Assembly (NCBI RefSeq): GCF_013426735.1 | Contig: NZ_AP023273.1 | Coordinates: 372,001 to 436,000, forward strand | Reading direction: 5' to 3' | Length of the DNA stretch: 64,000 bases | From: Agrobacterium vitis | Lineage (GTDB): Bacteria; Pseudomonadota; Alphaproteobacteria; Rhizobiales; Rhizobiaceae | Shown: in pieces, positions 55,018 to 63,495 of the stretch | Numbering within the stretch: the first letter of the stretch is position 1 | How the letters are laid out: each line of letters starts with the position of its first letter | Program-made: the position numbers and the translations under genes | Notes under the pieces: model-generated | Told to the model about the DNA's origin: nothing | The model's database searches: none | The model's input: only the letters and a program-made list of their open reading frames with translations

Positions 55018-56030
55018 GCGGGCTGAACCTCTTGTTCGCCGGCAAGCGTGGCCGGTTCGGTCAGCCAGCATCGACAGTGATGGGCCTGGTTGATTTCAGT
55101 CAGTGCTGGAACATCGGTCAGACAGCGCGGCTCGTTGGCCTCGCGCCGTGCTGTGCAGCGCGGCGCGAACAGACAGCCCTGCGGCAGATGGGTCAATTGC
55201 GGCACGCGGCCCTCAATGACTTCCAGCATCTCAGGAGATTCGCCCAGCACTGGCACCGAGCGCAGCAAGGCTTGCGTATAGGGATGCTTTGGCGATTTGA
55301 ACAGAGTTCTGACATCGGCAAGCTCCACCACCTGCCCTGCATACATCACGGCGACATGATCGGCCATTTCGGCGACAACGCCAAGATCATGGGTGATCAG
55401 AATGATGGCGGTGCCGAAATCACGCTGCAAATCCCGCATCAAATCCAATATTTGCGCCTGAATGGTCACATCCAGCGCGGTGGTCGGCTCATCGGCGATC
55501 AGCACTTCCGGCTGGCAGGCCAGCGCCATGGCAATCATCACCCGCTGCGCCATGCCACCAGACATTTCATGCGGATAGGCCTTCATGCGTCGCTGGGGAT
55601 CGGGAATGCCAACGGCTTTCAGCATGGCGATTGCCGCCGCTTCGGCCTCCTGCTTGCCCATGTTTTTATGCAGGCGGTAGGCCTCGGCAATCTGCCGCCC
55701 CACGGTGTGGACCGGATTGAGCGAGGAGGACGGATCCTGAAAAATCATCGAAATCCGGTTGCCGCGCACCTTGCTGAGGTCCATCGGTGACATGCTGCGC
55801 AGATCAGTTCCATCCAGCAGCACTTCACCGCCGATGATCGTACCGGGATAAGGTACCAATCCCATGATGCTAAGGGACGTGATGGATTTGCCGCAGCCGC
55901 TTTCGCCAACAATACAAAGCGTTTGTCCGGCTTCCAGCTTGAGAGAAACCTTGTCCACCGCACGCGCAGTGCCGGATCGGGTTTGGAAATGGGTGGTGAG
56001 ATCGCGGATCTCCAGAATAGGCCGGGTCAT
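55014..56030 (-). CDS. Peptide-type ABC transporter ATP-binding protein, DppD type
   Basis: A 338-residue ATPase: '[18 protein letters not shown]', '[18 protein letters not shown]', '[20 protein letters not shown]' and the C-terminal '[20 protein letters not shown]' cysteine region. The signature has Ala in place of the usual Arg ('GGMAQR'), also seen in some DppD proteins. Start at ATG 56030 with GAGGA upstream. It pairs with the DppF-type ATPase. Confidence 0.92.
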   Translation of the reverse strand: MTRPILEIRDLTTHFQTRSGTARAVDKVSLKLEAGQTLCIVGESGCGKSITSLSIMGLVPYPGTIIGGEVLLDGTDLRSMSPMDLSKVRGNRISMIFQDPSSSLNPVHTVGRQIAEAYRLHKNMGKQEAEAAAIAMLKAVGIPDPQRRMKAYPHEMSGGMAQRVMIAMALACQPEVLIADEPTTALDVTIQAQILDLMRDLQRDFGTAIILITHDLGVVAEMADHVAVMYAGQVVELADVRTLFKSPKHPYTQALLRSVPVLGESPEMLEVIEGRVPQLTHLPQGCLFAPRCTARREANEPRCLTDVPALTEINQAHHCRCWLTEPATLAGEQEVQPA

Positions 56031-56037
56031 GCTGTCC

Positions 56038-56991
56038 TCACGTATGGAGCCGCGGATCGAGGGCATCGCGCAGCCCGTCTCCGAGAAGGTTGAAGCCAAG
56101 CACGGTCAGCATGATGGCAAGGCCGGGAAAGAACACCAGATGCGGCGCGGAGAAGATCTCGTTGCGGGCAGCCCCCAGCATCGTCCCCCATTCCGGCGTT
56201 GGCGGCTGTGCGCCAAGGCCAAGGAAGCTGAGACCGGCGGCATCGAGAATGGCGGTGGCGACCCCAAGCGTTGCCAGCACGACAATTGGCGTAATGGCAT
56301 TGGGCAGCACTCTTTGAAACAGGATGCGCCATTTGCTGCCGCCCAGCACCCGTGTGGCGGCTACGAAATCAAAGGTTTTCACCGACAGCACACTGGCGCG
56401 GGTGACGCGGGCATAGGCAGGAACCGAGACGATGGAAATGGCCAGCAATGCATTACGAATGCCCGGCCCCAGAACCGCAACAATGGCAATGGCCAGCAGC
56501 AAAGACGGAAAACCGAGGATCACATCCATGATCCGCATGATGATATTGTCCACCCAGCCCCGGAAATACCCGGCAATCGCCCCCAGCAGCACGCCAAAGA
56601 ACAGCGCGCAGGTAACGGTGGTGAGGCCAATAACCAGACTGACGCGCGTGCCATAGAGAATACGCGAGAAGGAATCGCGGGCATTGCCATCGATACCCAT
56701 GATGTGCTGCGGACGGCTGGCGTCACATCCAAGCAGATGCACACAGGGCGGCTCGCGGCGCTTGACCTGCTCGACACCGATCAACACCTGATCGGGATCA
56801 TAAGGAGCAAGCACTGGTGCGAAAATGGCAATCAGGATCAGCATGCCAATGATGAACAACCCGACCTGCCCGGAGCGCAGTCTGAGCAGCCGTCCCCAGG
56901 TTCGCCGCCATTGGGCGACCGGTTCACCAATCAGGCCATCTTCGAGAATGGCCTCTGCTGCACTGGCCGATACACTATTCAAGCGCGTCAT
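56038..56991 (-). CDS. Peptide-type ABC transporter permease, DppC type
   Basis: A 317-residue permease with a long N-terminal cytoplasmic stretch (1-43), TM1 about 44-64, an insertion with two Cys before '[20 protein letters not shown]', EAA loop '[20 protein letters not shown]' and tail '[19 protein letters not shown]'. It begins nine bases after the DppB-type gene. Confidence 0.92.
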   Translation of the reverse strand: MTRLNSVSASAAEAILEDGLIGEPVAQWRRTWGRLLRLRSGQVGLFIIGMLILIAIFAPVLAPYDPDQVLIGVEQVKRREPPCVHLLGCDASRPQHIMGIDGNARDSFSRILYGTRVSLVIGLTTVTCALFFGVLLGAIAGYFRGWVDNIIMRIMDVILGFPSLLLAIAIVAVLGPGIRNALLAISIVSVPAYARVTRASVLSVKTFDFVAATRVLGGSKWRILFQRVLPNAITPIVVLATLGVATAILDAAGLSFLGLGAQPPTPEWGTMLGAARNEIFSAPHLVFFPGLAIMLTVLGFNLLGDGLRDALDPRLHT

Positions 56992-56999
56992 GAACTGTC

Positions 57000-58079
57000 C
57001 TATTGTGGGCGAATGCGGGGATCGAGATAGGTGTAGGAAAGGTCCACCAGCAGGTTGATGGCCACGTAAGACACGGCAATCATCACCGTGAAGGCCTGCA
57101 CGACAGGATAGTCCCGCGCAAAAATCGCCTCAACCAGCATACGCCCCACGCCGGACAGGCCAAAAACTGTTTCGGTCAACACGGCGCCACTGAGCAGGGC
57201 GCCCATTTGCAAGCCCAGAATGGTGACCACAGGCAACAACGCATTGCCCAGCGCATGTTCGCTGACCACACGTTTTTCCGGCACGCCCTTGGCGCGGGCG
57301 GTGCGGACATAATCACGCCCCAGCACATCCAGCAGCGAGGAGCGGGTCATGCGGGCAATCACCGCCATCGGAATGGTAGACAGCGCCATGACCGGCAAGA
57401 TCATATGGCGTATGGCATCCCAGAACACCGTCCAATTGCCGGTGATCAAGGCGTTCAGAATATAAAAGTTGGAGAAGAATTCGAGCACCTTGCTCCAGCC
57501 GCTATCGGCCGCCAATTGCCAGTGCCAGACCTCGTAAAAGGGAATGGAATTGACCCCGGCGGAAAGCCGCCCGGATGGCGGCAGCCAGAAGGGCGTGCCG
57601 CGCAGCATCACCCCGAACAGATAGGCCAGCATCAGCCCCAGCCAGAACACCGGCATGGAAATACCGGCATTGGCAACGATCATCGTGCCGACATCGGCTG
57701 CTGAATTATGACGACGGGCAGCAATAACGCCAAGCCCGACACCGAGAATGGTCGCGGTGATCAGCGCCAGCATGGCAAGCTCGGCGGTCATCGGCAGGCG
57801 CTCGATAATGATCTGCGTCACAGGCCGCGAGAAGCGCACCGATGTGCCGAAATCACCCCGCAGCATATCGCCCATATAAATGAAAAACTGCGTTGGCAGC
57901 GGCTTATCGAAGCCATAGCGCGTGATGAAGGCGGCGCAGGTCTCGGCGGTGGCTTTTTCTCCCAGCATAGCCTTGCAGGGATCGCCAGGGATTAACCGGG
58001 CAAGCGCGAAGGTCACGATCAGAATGCCGAAAATCACCGGGATGGAAATCAGCAGGCGTTTGGCTGCATATCCAAGCAT
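57000..58079 (-). CDS. Peptide-type ABC transporter permease, DppB type
   Basis: A 359-residue permease, longer than usual because of an extended periplasmic loop (about 165-230, 'TPFWLPPSGRLSAGVNSIPF'). 'LARLIPGDPCKAMLGEKATA' after TM1 and EAA loop 'GRDYVRTARAKGVPEKRVVS' are typical. It follows the binding-protein gene after 218 bases that carry a very long hairpin. Confidence 0.92.
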   Translation of the reverse strand: MLGYAAKRLLISIPVIFGILIVTFALARLIPGDPCKAMLGEKATAETCAAFITRYGFDKPLPTQFFIYMGDMLRGDFGTSVRFSRPVTQIIIERLPMTAELAMLALITATILGVGLGVIAARRHNSAADVGTMIVANAGISMPVFWLGLMLAYLFGVMLRGTPFWLPPSGRLSAGVNSIPFYEVWHWQLAADSGWSKVLEFFSNFYILNALITGNWTVFWDAIRHMILPVMALSTIPMAVIARMTRSSLLDVLGRDYVRTARAKGVPEKRVVSEHALGNALLPVVTILGLQMGALLSGAVLTETVFGLSGVGRMLVEAIFARDYPVVQAFTVMIAVSYVAINLLVDLSYTYLDPRIRPQ

Positions 58080-58154
58080 CGCAGGTCCTTATTACCAGAT
58101 TTTACAGCGCCGTTTGGCTTGGTCAGGTGTCATCAACAGGCGGCTGCGCCAGGA

Positions 58155-58219
58155 TACCCCCTCTGGCTTGCCGGGCATCTCCCCCTCAAGGGGGGATGCC
58201 CGGCAAGCCAGAGGGGGTA
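58155..58219. repeat. Near-perfect 30-pair hairpin, palindromic repeat element
   Basis: Arms 58155-58184 and 58190-58219 pair over 30 positions with one G-U, leaving a five-base loop. The sequence type (CCCCCTCTGG..TGCCGGGCATCTCCCCC) looks like an intergenic palindromic repeat that is common in Rhizobiales genomes, as I remember it. It lies between the binding-protein and permease genes. Confidence 0.8.
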
Positions 58220-58297
58220 AGCGGCATATAAAAACGATCAAGCAAGGCGCCACAGGCCAGACATTTACGCCTAGCCCGAAGCGTCGAAATCCTCAGA

Positions 58298-59917
58298 TTA
58301 CTTCTTGGCGTTCATCAACCCGCCCCAGAGGGAGGAGAAATAGTCGAAGGAGCCGGTATTGCCGACATGGGCCGGATTGGATGCATCAATGCCCGCCGCC
58401 CAGGATACCACCACATCATTGGCGGTAAAATCAGAGCCGTCGGTGAATTTCACGCCGGTCCGCAGCTTGCAGGTCCAAACGGTCGAATCCCCATTGGCAT
58501 CACAGCTGGTGGCCAGAGCGGGAACAATATCGCCGCTGTCTTTCGCGTAATCCAGCAGAGTTTCGGTGATTGGCGTGCAGGCGTTCAACGTTTCGCCATC
58601 CGTTTCATCGCCGCAATAGAGGCTGATCGGTTCGGCATTCTGCATGAAGACCAGCGTATCCTTGCCCGGATCAGAATCTTGCAGCCGTGGCGAGCCGAAG
58701 GGACGGACGATGGCATTCTTCAAGGTCGCACGCGCGGCATAGGCGGCAGCGCCATGGACAATCGGCACCATCGGCACATGCTGGCGAATTGCATCGTTGA
58801 CAGCCGCATAGATTGGTTCCGCGGTCTTTGTCTCAGCAATCGTTCCGCCCTTGGTCAGCCCCTCGGTAATTTCCGGGAAGGTGGTGCCGAACATTTTCGA
58901 TGTCTTGCCGAAGTGATAATCGAGGAAGTTGGTGACATGCGGATAGTCAGCCCCCCAACCCAGCAGATAGAGCCCATCGATCCGGCCAGCGGAGGTATCA
59001 TCAATGAATTTACCCGATTCAATCGGAACCACTTCCGCGTCGATGCCGAGATTTTTCTTCAGCTGCGTCTGGAACTCGACGGCCACAACGCTTGGTTCCG
59101 GCAGATAAGCGCGGAACACATCTCGGTAGTAGATCTTGGTCTTGAACCCATTCGGGAATCCGGCATCGGCCAGCAGTTTTTTGGCCGCACTGGCATCAAA
59201 CCCATACCAATCCTTGCCAGCGCAACCATTGGGCAGCGAACAGGGGGTGAAATGCGTGGCGACGACCGAACCCTTTGGATAGAAATTATCGACGATGCGC
59301 TGGCGATCGATGCCCATGGCAATCGCCTGACGCACCTTCTCATTCTCGAAGGGCTTGGCGGTGTTGACCATGCCGAGATAGAGAATGTTCGGGCTTTCCT
59401 GCGGCAGGAATTGCAGGTCCGCGTCGTTCTTGACGCTGTCGAAATCATCAGGGCTGATATTGGTGATTTCATCGACGGTGCCGGAGCGCAATTCGTTCAG
59501 GCGGCCCGCGCCGGACTGGTTCCAGCGAAACACCAGCTTGTCATAGGCTGGCTTGGCGCCCCAGTAGTTCTCGTTGCGGGTCATGGTGATGGAATCGCCG
59601 CGATTCCAACTTTCCAGCTTGAACGGCCCGGTGCCGATCGGATTTTCGAGCAGCTTTTTCTTCGGACCAGCCTCTTCGATATGCTTGGCGGGCTGGATGC
59701 CGAAGGGCACGAAGGCTGCCTTGGCTTTGAAGGCCGGATCAGGCGAGCACATGGAGAAGGTCACCGTGTGCTCGTCGGTCGCAATGATGGACTTGATCTT
59801 GCCACCATAGTTGCAATCAGGCGCCACAACGCTTCTGCCTTCAAAAGCAACAGCCGGGCTGGTGAGCAAAGCGGCAACCGACACGGCCACAGCTCCGCCG
59901 AATAGACGAAATTTCAT
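58298..59917 (-). CDS. Peptide-type ABC substrate-binding protein with circularly permuted domain order
   Basis: A 539-residue exported SBP family 5 protein, signal peptide 1-24 ('SPAVA-FEG'). The segment that is N-terminal in ordinary members ('DTLVFMQNAEPISLYCGDE', 'DIVPALATSC', 'TCKLRTGVKFTDGSDFTAND') is at residues 419-539, and the mature protein starts instead with the part that normally follows it ('IKSIIATDEHTVTFSMCSPD', 'NPIGTGPFKLESWNRGDSIT'). The frame is continuous and length normal, so this is permutation and not truncation. Several Cys may form disulfides. First gene of the importer operon with M24 peptidase. Confidence 0.87.
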   Translation of the reverse strand: MKFRLFGGAVAVSVAALLTSPAVAFEGRSVVAPDCNYGGKIKSIIATDEHTVTFSMCSPDPAFKAKAAFVPFGIQPAKHIEEAGPKKKLLENPIGTGPFKLESWNRGDSITMTRNENYWGAKPAYDKLVFRWNQSGAGRLNELRSGTVDEITNISPDDFDSVKNDADLQFLPQESPNILYLGMVNTAKPFENEKVRQAIAMGIDRQRIVDNFYPKGSVVATHFTPCSLPNGCAGKDWYGFDASAAKKLLADAGFPNGFKTKIYYRDVFRAYLPEPSVVAVEFQTQLKKNLGIDAEVVPIESGKFIDDTSAGRIDGLYLLGWGADYPHVTNFLDYHFGKTSKMFGTTFPEITEGLTKGGTIAETKTAEPIYAAVNDAIRQHVPMVPIVHGAAAYAARATLKNAIVRPFGSPRLQDSDPGKDTLVFMQNAEPISLYCGDETDGETLNACTPITETLLDYAKDSGDIVPALATSCDANGDSTVWTCKLRTGVKFTDGSDFTANDVVVSWAAGIDASNPAHVGNTGSFDYFSSLWGGLMNAKK

Positions 59918-60064
59918 GCCTTTAATCCCCAGTTTGTTTGTTCGCGCCTTTGCGGCACCCTCATTTTTTATGTGTGCGGATAAATTATTGTTTTCATTTC
60001 TTCCGCCGTATCCGCGACGATGAAATTCAGTTTTTGGAGTAGACCAAATGCCCCTTCGGTCGCC

Positions 60065-60070
60065 TTGACA
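60065..60070 (+). promoter_or_regulatory. TTGACA box upstream of GntR/metC operon
   Basis: A perfect -35 hexamer; no good -10 at the usual distance. A second TTGACA lies on the minus strand at about 60108-60113 toward the binding-protein gene, so the two divergent promoters may overlap. Low certainty. Confidence 0.3.
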
Positions 60071-60141
60071 TTGTTCGTGGGCGGCATACTGCTAAGATGT
60101 CAGACCAATTGTCAAGCGGTCGGCAGGAGGAAGAAATATCA

Positions 60142-60876
60142 ATGACGATGCGCACCGGAAACGCGCTGAACGACACCCAGCATATCGCCGCGCTGCCACC
60201 GCTGGACCGTGTCCAGCAGGTGAGTGGGGCCATGGTCGGCTATATCAACAAGGCCGGTCTCAAGCGTGGAGATCGCCTGCCAACGGAACGCGAACTGATG
60301 AACGCGCTCGGTGTTGGCCGTTCAACAGTGCGTGAAGTGATCGGGCGGTTTCAGGCCTTGGGCGTGGTGGAGACCCGAAAAGGCAGCGGAACCTATCTTT
60401 TGCAGCCCGTGAGTGCTGCCACGGTCCACATGCCCTTGATGCTGGAGACGGTGAATTTACGCGACGCTCTTTTGCAAACGCTGGAAGTGCGACGCGGCAT
60501 TGAAGTCGAGGCCGGAGCCTTGGCTGCGATGCGCCGAACGGAAGAGGATTTGCGGATCATCGAGGAAAAGCTCGATGAAATGGAGCGGGTGCATCTGGCC
60601 AAGGGAACATCCGGCAAGGAAGATCTGGCTTTCCATGTGGCGATCTACGATGCCACGCATAACCCACTGTTCAAACAGCTTCTGGAGCAGATGCGCGAAG
60701 CCTTCGAGCGCTTCTGGACAAAGCCTTTCGACAGGCCGGACTTTGCCCGCCGCTCCTTCCCCTATCATCGCACCTTGTTCAGCGCCATTGCTGACCAGGA
60801 CAGTGAAGGTGCGCGCCGTGAAACCCTCAAAATTCTTGCCGTGGTGGAAGAAGACATCAAGGAAATGTCCAAATGA
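60142..60876 (+). CDS. GntR-family (FadR subfamily) regulator
   Basis: A 244-residue regulator: winged helix-turn-helix ('VGYINKAGLKRGDRLPTERE', 'LGVGRSTVREVIGRFQALGV', 'KGSGTYLL') and FCD domain (about 90-235, metal-ligand type His in 'LAFHVAIYDATHNPLF' and 'PYHRTLFSAI'). The ATG at 60142 follows AGGAGG by 11 bases; an ATG at 60097 is in frame but lies too near the promoter. It overlaps the metC-like gene by four bases and is divergent from the permuted-binding-protein operon, which it probably controls. Confidence 0.87.
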   Translation: MTMRTGNALNDTQHIAALPPLDRVQQVSGAMVGYINKAGLKRGDRLPTERELMNALGVGRSTVREVIGRFQALGVVETRKGSGTYLLQPVSAATVHMPLMLETVNLRDALLQTLEVRRGIEVEAGALAAMRRTEEDLRIIEEKLDEMERVHLAKGTSGKEDLAFHVAIYDATHNPLFKQLLEQMREAFERFWTKPFDRPDFARRSFPYHRTLFSAIADQDSEGARRETLKILAVVEEDIKEMSK

Positions 60877-62045
60877 GCGACGCTCTCGATTATCTGCAAC
60901 AGGCATCGCTGATCACGGCGCATGATGAGGCCAATGCTTATGATGCGGTGGTGCCGCCGATTGTGCAGACGTCGCTGTTCACCTTCAGCGACTATGACGA
61001 GATGGTCGCGACCTATCGCGGTGAAAAACTTCGACCGGTTTATTCACGCGGGCTAAACCCCACCGTGCGGATTTTCGAGGAGATGCTAGCCAAACTGGAA
61101 GGCGCGGAAGATGCGCTGGCCTTTGCCAGTGGCATGGCGACGATATCCTCGACCGTCCTCAGCTTTGTCGAGCCGGGAGATCGGGTCGTTGCCGTTCGCC
61201 ACCTCTATCCCGATGCCTACAGGTTCTTTGAGACCATGCTGAAGCGCATGCGCATCGAGGTGACTTATGTCGATGGCCGCGATGAGGATGCCGTGGCCAA
61301 GGCGCTTCCGGGCGCAAAGCTTCTCTATCTGGAAAGCCCCACCAGCTGGGTGATGGACGTCCATGATGTCGGCGCGCTGGCCGCTCTTGCCAAACAGCAC
61401 GGCGTGTTGTCGGTGATTGACAACAGCTGGGCAAGCCCGGTTTTCCAGAAGCCATTATCGCTCGGCGTCGATCTCGTCCTGCATTCGGCCTCGAAATATC
61501 TCGGCGGTCACAGCGATGTTGTCGCCGGTGTGGTGGCGGGTCCCAAGGAACTGATCAATCGTATTCGCAATGAAACGCTGCCATATCTCGGCGGAAAACT
61601 ATCTCCCTTCGATGCCTGGCTGCTGATCCGGGGTATGCGCACATTGCCGATCCGCATGAAGGCGCATGAGGCCTCGGCGCTGGAGATTGCCCATCGCTTG
61701 CAGGCGCTCGATATCGTCGAAAAAGTCTGCCATCCGGCGCTGAACAATGGTTTGCCGCCGGGCCTGCATGGCACGTCCGGGCTGTTTTCCTTCATCTTCA
61801 AGGATGTCATCCATATTCAAACCTTCTGCGATCATTTGCAGCTGTTCAAACTGGGCGTCAGTTGGGGTGGTCATGAAAGTCTCGTCGTCCCCGGCGATGT
61901 GGTGGCCAACCAGAAAGCGCCGCCGAGTTTCGCGGATGCCTTCGGCGTCGATCCGCTGTCTGTGCGTCTCCATGTCGGGCTTGAGGGGACCGAGGCACTG
62001 TGGAGCGATTTGCAGGCGGCGATGGCGGCGGCTCGAACAGACTGA
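60873..62045 (+). CDS. Cys/Met metabolism PLP enzyme, cystathionine beta-lyase-like
   Basis: A 390-residue fold-type I PLP enzyme of the cystathionine gamma-synthase family. 'YSRGLNPTVRIFEEMLAKLE', 'AFASGMATISSTVLSF', 'YLESPTSWVMDVHDV', 'VIDNSWASPVFQKPLSLGVD', and the PLP lysine K208 in 'LHSASKYLGGHSD'. The 'SKYLGGHSD' pattern fits beta-lyases (MetC) and related enzymes. It may cleave cystathionine, cystine or another S-substituted cysteine released from imported peptides. The start overlaps the GntR stop. Confidence 0.87.
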   Translation: MSDALDYLQQASLITAHDEANAYDAVVPPIVQTSLFTFSDYDEMVATYRGEKLRPVYSRGLNPTVRIFEEMLAKLEGAEDALAFASGMATISSTVLSFVEPGDRVVAVRHLYPDAYRFFETMLKRMRIEVTYVDGRDEDAVAKALPGAKLLYLESPTSWVMDVHDVGALAALAKQHGVLSVIDNSWASPVFQKPLSLGVDLVLHSASKYLGGHSDVVAGVVAGPKELINRIRNETLPYLGGKLSPFDAWLLIRGMRTLPIRMKAHEASALEIAHRLQALDIVEKVCHPALNNGLPPGLHGTSGLFSFIFKDVIHIQTFCDHLQLFKLGVSWGGHESLVVPGDVVANQKAPPSFADAFGVDPLSVRLHVGLEGTEALWSDLQAAMAAARTD

Positions 62046-62088
62046 TCTTTTGCAAACACCCATCCCATAACCGACTGGAAATCTGCCC

Positions 62089-63495
62089 ATGACCGATCTT
62101 GAAACCGTCCTCGCCCGGGTCGATGACAATCTGCCTTCCAGTCTGGAAACACTGTTCGATCTGGTGCGTATCCCCTCGATTTCCACCGATCCGGCCTACA
62201 GCCGGCATTGCCGCAAGGCTGCGGATTTCCTAGCGACCTATCTGACCGGACTGGGCTTTGCAGCATCCGTGCGCGACACGTCAGGCCATCCGATGGTGGT
62301 TGCTCATCATGAGGGCCAAACCGCGGATTGCCCGCATGTTCTGTTCTACGGCCATTACGATGTTCAGCCGGTCGACCCGCTCGCTTTGTGGCAGCACGAC
62401 CCGTTCGACCCAGCCATTCGTGACGGTTCAACCGGAGAAAAGATCATCACCGGACGCGGTACTTCGGATGACAAGGGACAGCTCCTGACCTTCATCGAGG
62501 CTCTACGCGCCTTCAAGGAAACCAAGGGCGGACTGCCGGTGCGTGTGACCATTCTCTTCGAAGGCGAGGAGGAATCGGGATCGCCGTCGCTTCAGCCTTT
62601 TCTCGAGGCCAATGCCCAGGAGTTGAAGGCTGATTTTGCCATGGTCTGCGACACCGGCATGTGGGACACGCAAACACCGGCGATCTGCGCCAGCCTCCGC
62701 GGTCTGGTTGGCGAGGAAATCACCATCAAGGCCGCCAACCGTGACCTCCATTCGGGCGGATATGGTGGCGTCGCAGCCAATCCGTTGCATGTGCTGAGCG
62801 ATATCATGGCTGGCCTGCATGATGAAACCGGTGCCGTGACCCTGCCCGGCTTTTACGATGGCGTTGAAGAAACACCGCCCGATATCAAGGCCGTCTGGGC
62901 AGATCTGGAGAAGACCCAACCCGCGTTCCTAACGGATATCGGTCTTTCCGTACCCTCCGGCGAAAAGGGCCGTAGCGTTCTGGAATTGCTCTGGGCCCGC
63001 CCGACCGCCGAGATCAACGGCATGTCCGGCGGCTATACTGGCAAGGGCTTCAAGACCGTGATTGCTGCCGAGGCCATGACCAAGGTATCCTTCCGTCTGG
63101 TGGGAAAACAGGACCCGCAAAAAATCCGCGACAGTTTTCGCGCCTATGTAACCTCAAAGTTACCTAGGGATTGCCGGGTTGAATTTCACGCCGAAGGAGC
63201 CTCGCCTGCCATTCAATTGCCCTATGACTCGCCGATCCTCGCTACGGCCAAGGCGGCTCTTTCACAGGAATGGCCAAAGCCCGCCATTGTTGTCGGCGGC
63301 GGCGGATCGATCCCGATTGTCGGCAGCTTTCAGTCCATGCTCGGCATGGACTCCTTGTTGGTAGGCTTTTCGCTGGACGATGACTGCGTTCACTCGCCCA
63401 ATGAAAAATACAACCTCACCTCTTTTCACAAAGGCACCAGATCCTGGGTGCGGATCTTGCACGGCCTGAGCGATGAGGCGATCAACAGGCTGTAA
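62089..63495 (+). CDS. M20-family dipeptidase
   Basis: A 468-residue cytoplasmic metallopeptidase of the carnosinase/PepV-like group. Metal motifs are 'FYGHYDVQPVDPLALWQHDP' (His, Asp), 'GRGTSDDKGQLLTFIEALRA' (bridging Asp), 'FEGEEESGSPSL' (catalytic and metal Glu), 'VCDTGMW' and a terminal 'CVHSPNEKYNLTSF' (His). The dimerisation lid 'ANRDLHSGGYGGVAANPLH' lies in the middle. It follows the metC-like gene by 43 bases and should hydrolyse imported dipeptides. Confidence 0.9.
   Translation: MTDLETVLARVDDNLPSSLETLFDLVRIPSISTDPAYSRHCRKAADFLATYLTGLGFAASVRDTSGHPMVVAHHEGQTADCPHVLFYGHYDVQPVDPLALWQHDPFDPAIRDGSTGEKIITGRGTSDDKGQLLTFIEALRAFKETKGGLPVRVTILFEGEEESGSPSLQPFLEANAQELKADFAMVCDTGMWDTQTPAICASLRGLVGEEITIKAANRDLHSGGYGGVAANPLHVLSDIMAGLHDETGAVTLPGFYDGVEETPPDIKAVWADLEKTQPAFLTDIGLSVPSGEKGRSVLELLWARPTAEINGMSGGYTGKGFKTVIAAEAMTKVSFRLVGKQDPQKIRDSFRAYVTSKLPRDCRVEFHAEGASPAIQLPYDSPILATAKAALSQEWPKPAIVVGGGGSIPIVGSFQSMLGMDSLLVGFSLDDDCVHSPNEKYNLTSFHKGTRSWVRILHGLSDEAINRL

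Noticed and set aside
58367..59905. 512-codon open frame on the plus strand opposite the permuted binding-protein gene
   Set aside because: Antisense shadow of a high-GC gene; no recognisable domain, no ribosome-binding site, and the minus-strand protein has clear family motifs and a signal peptide.
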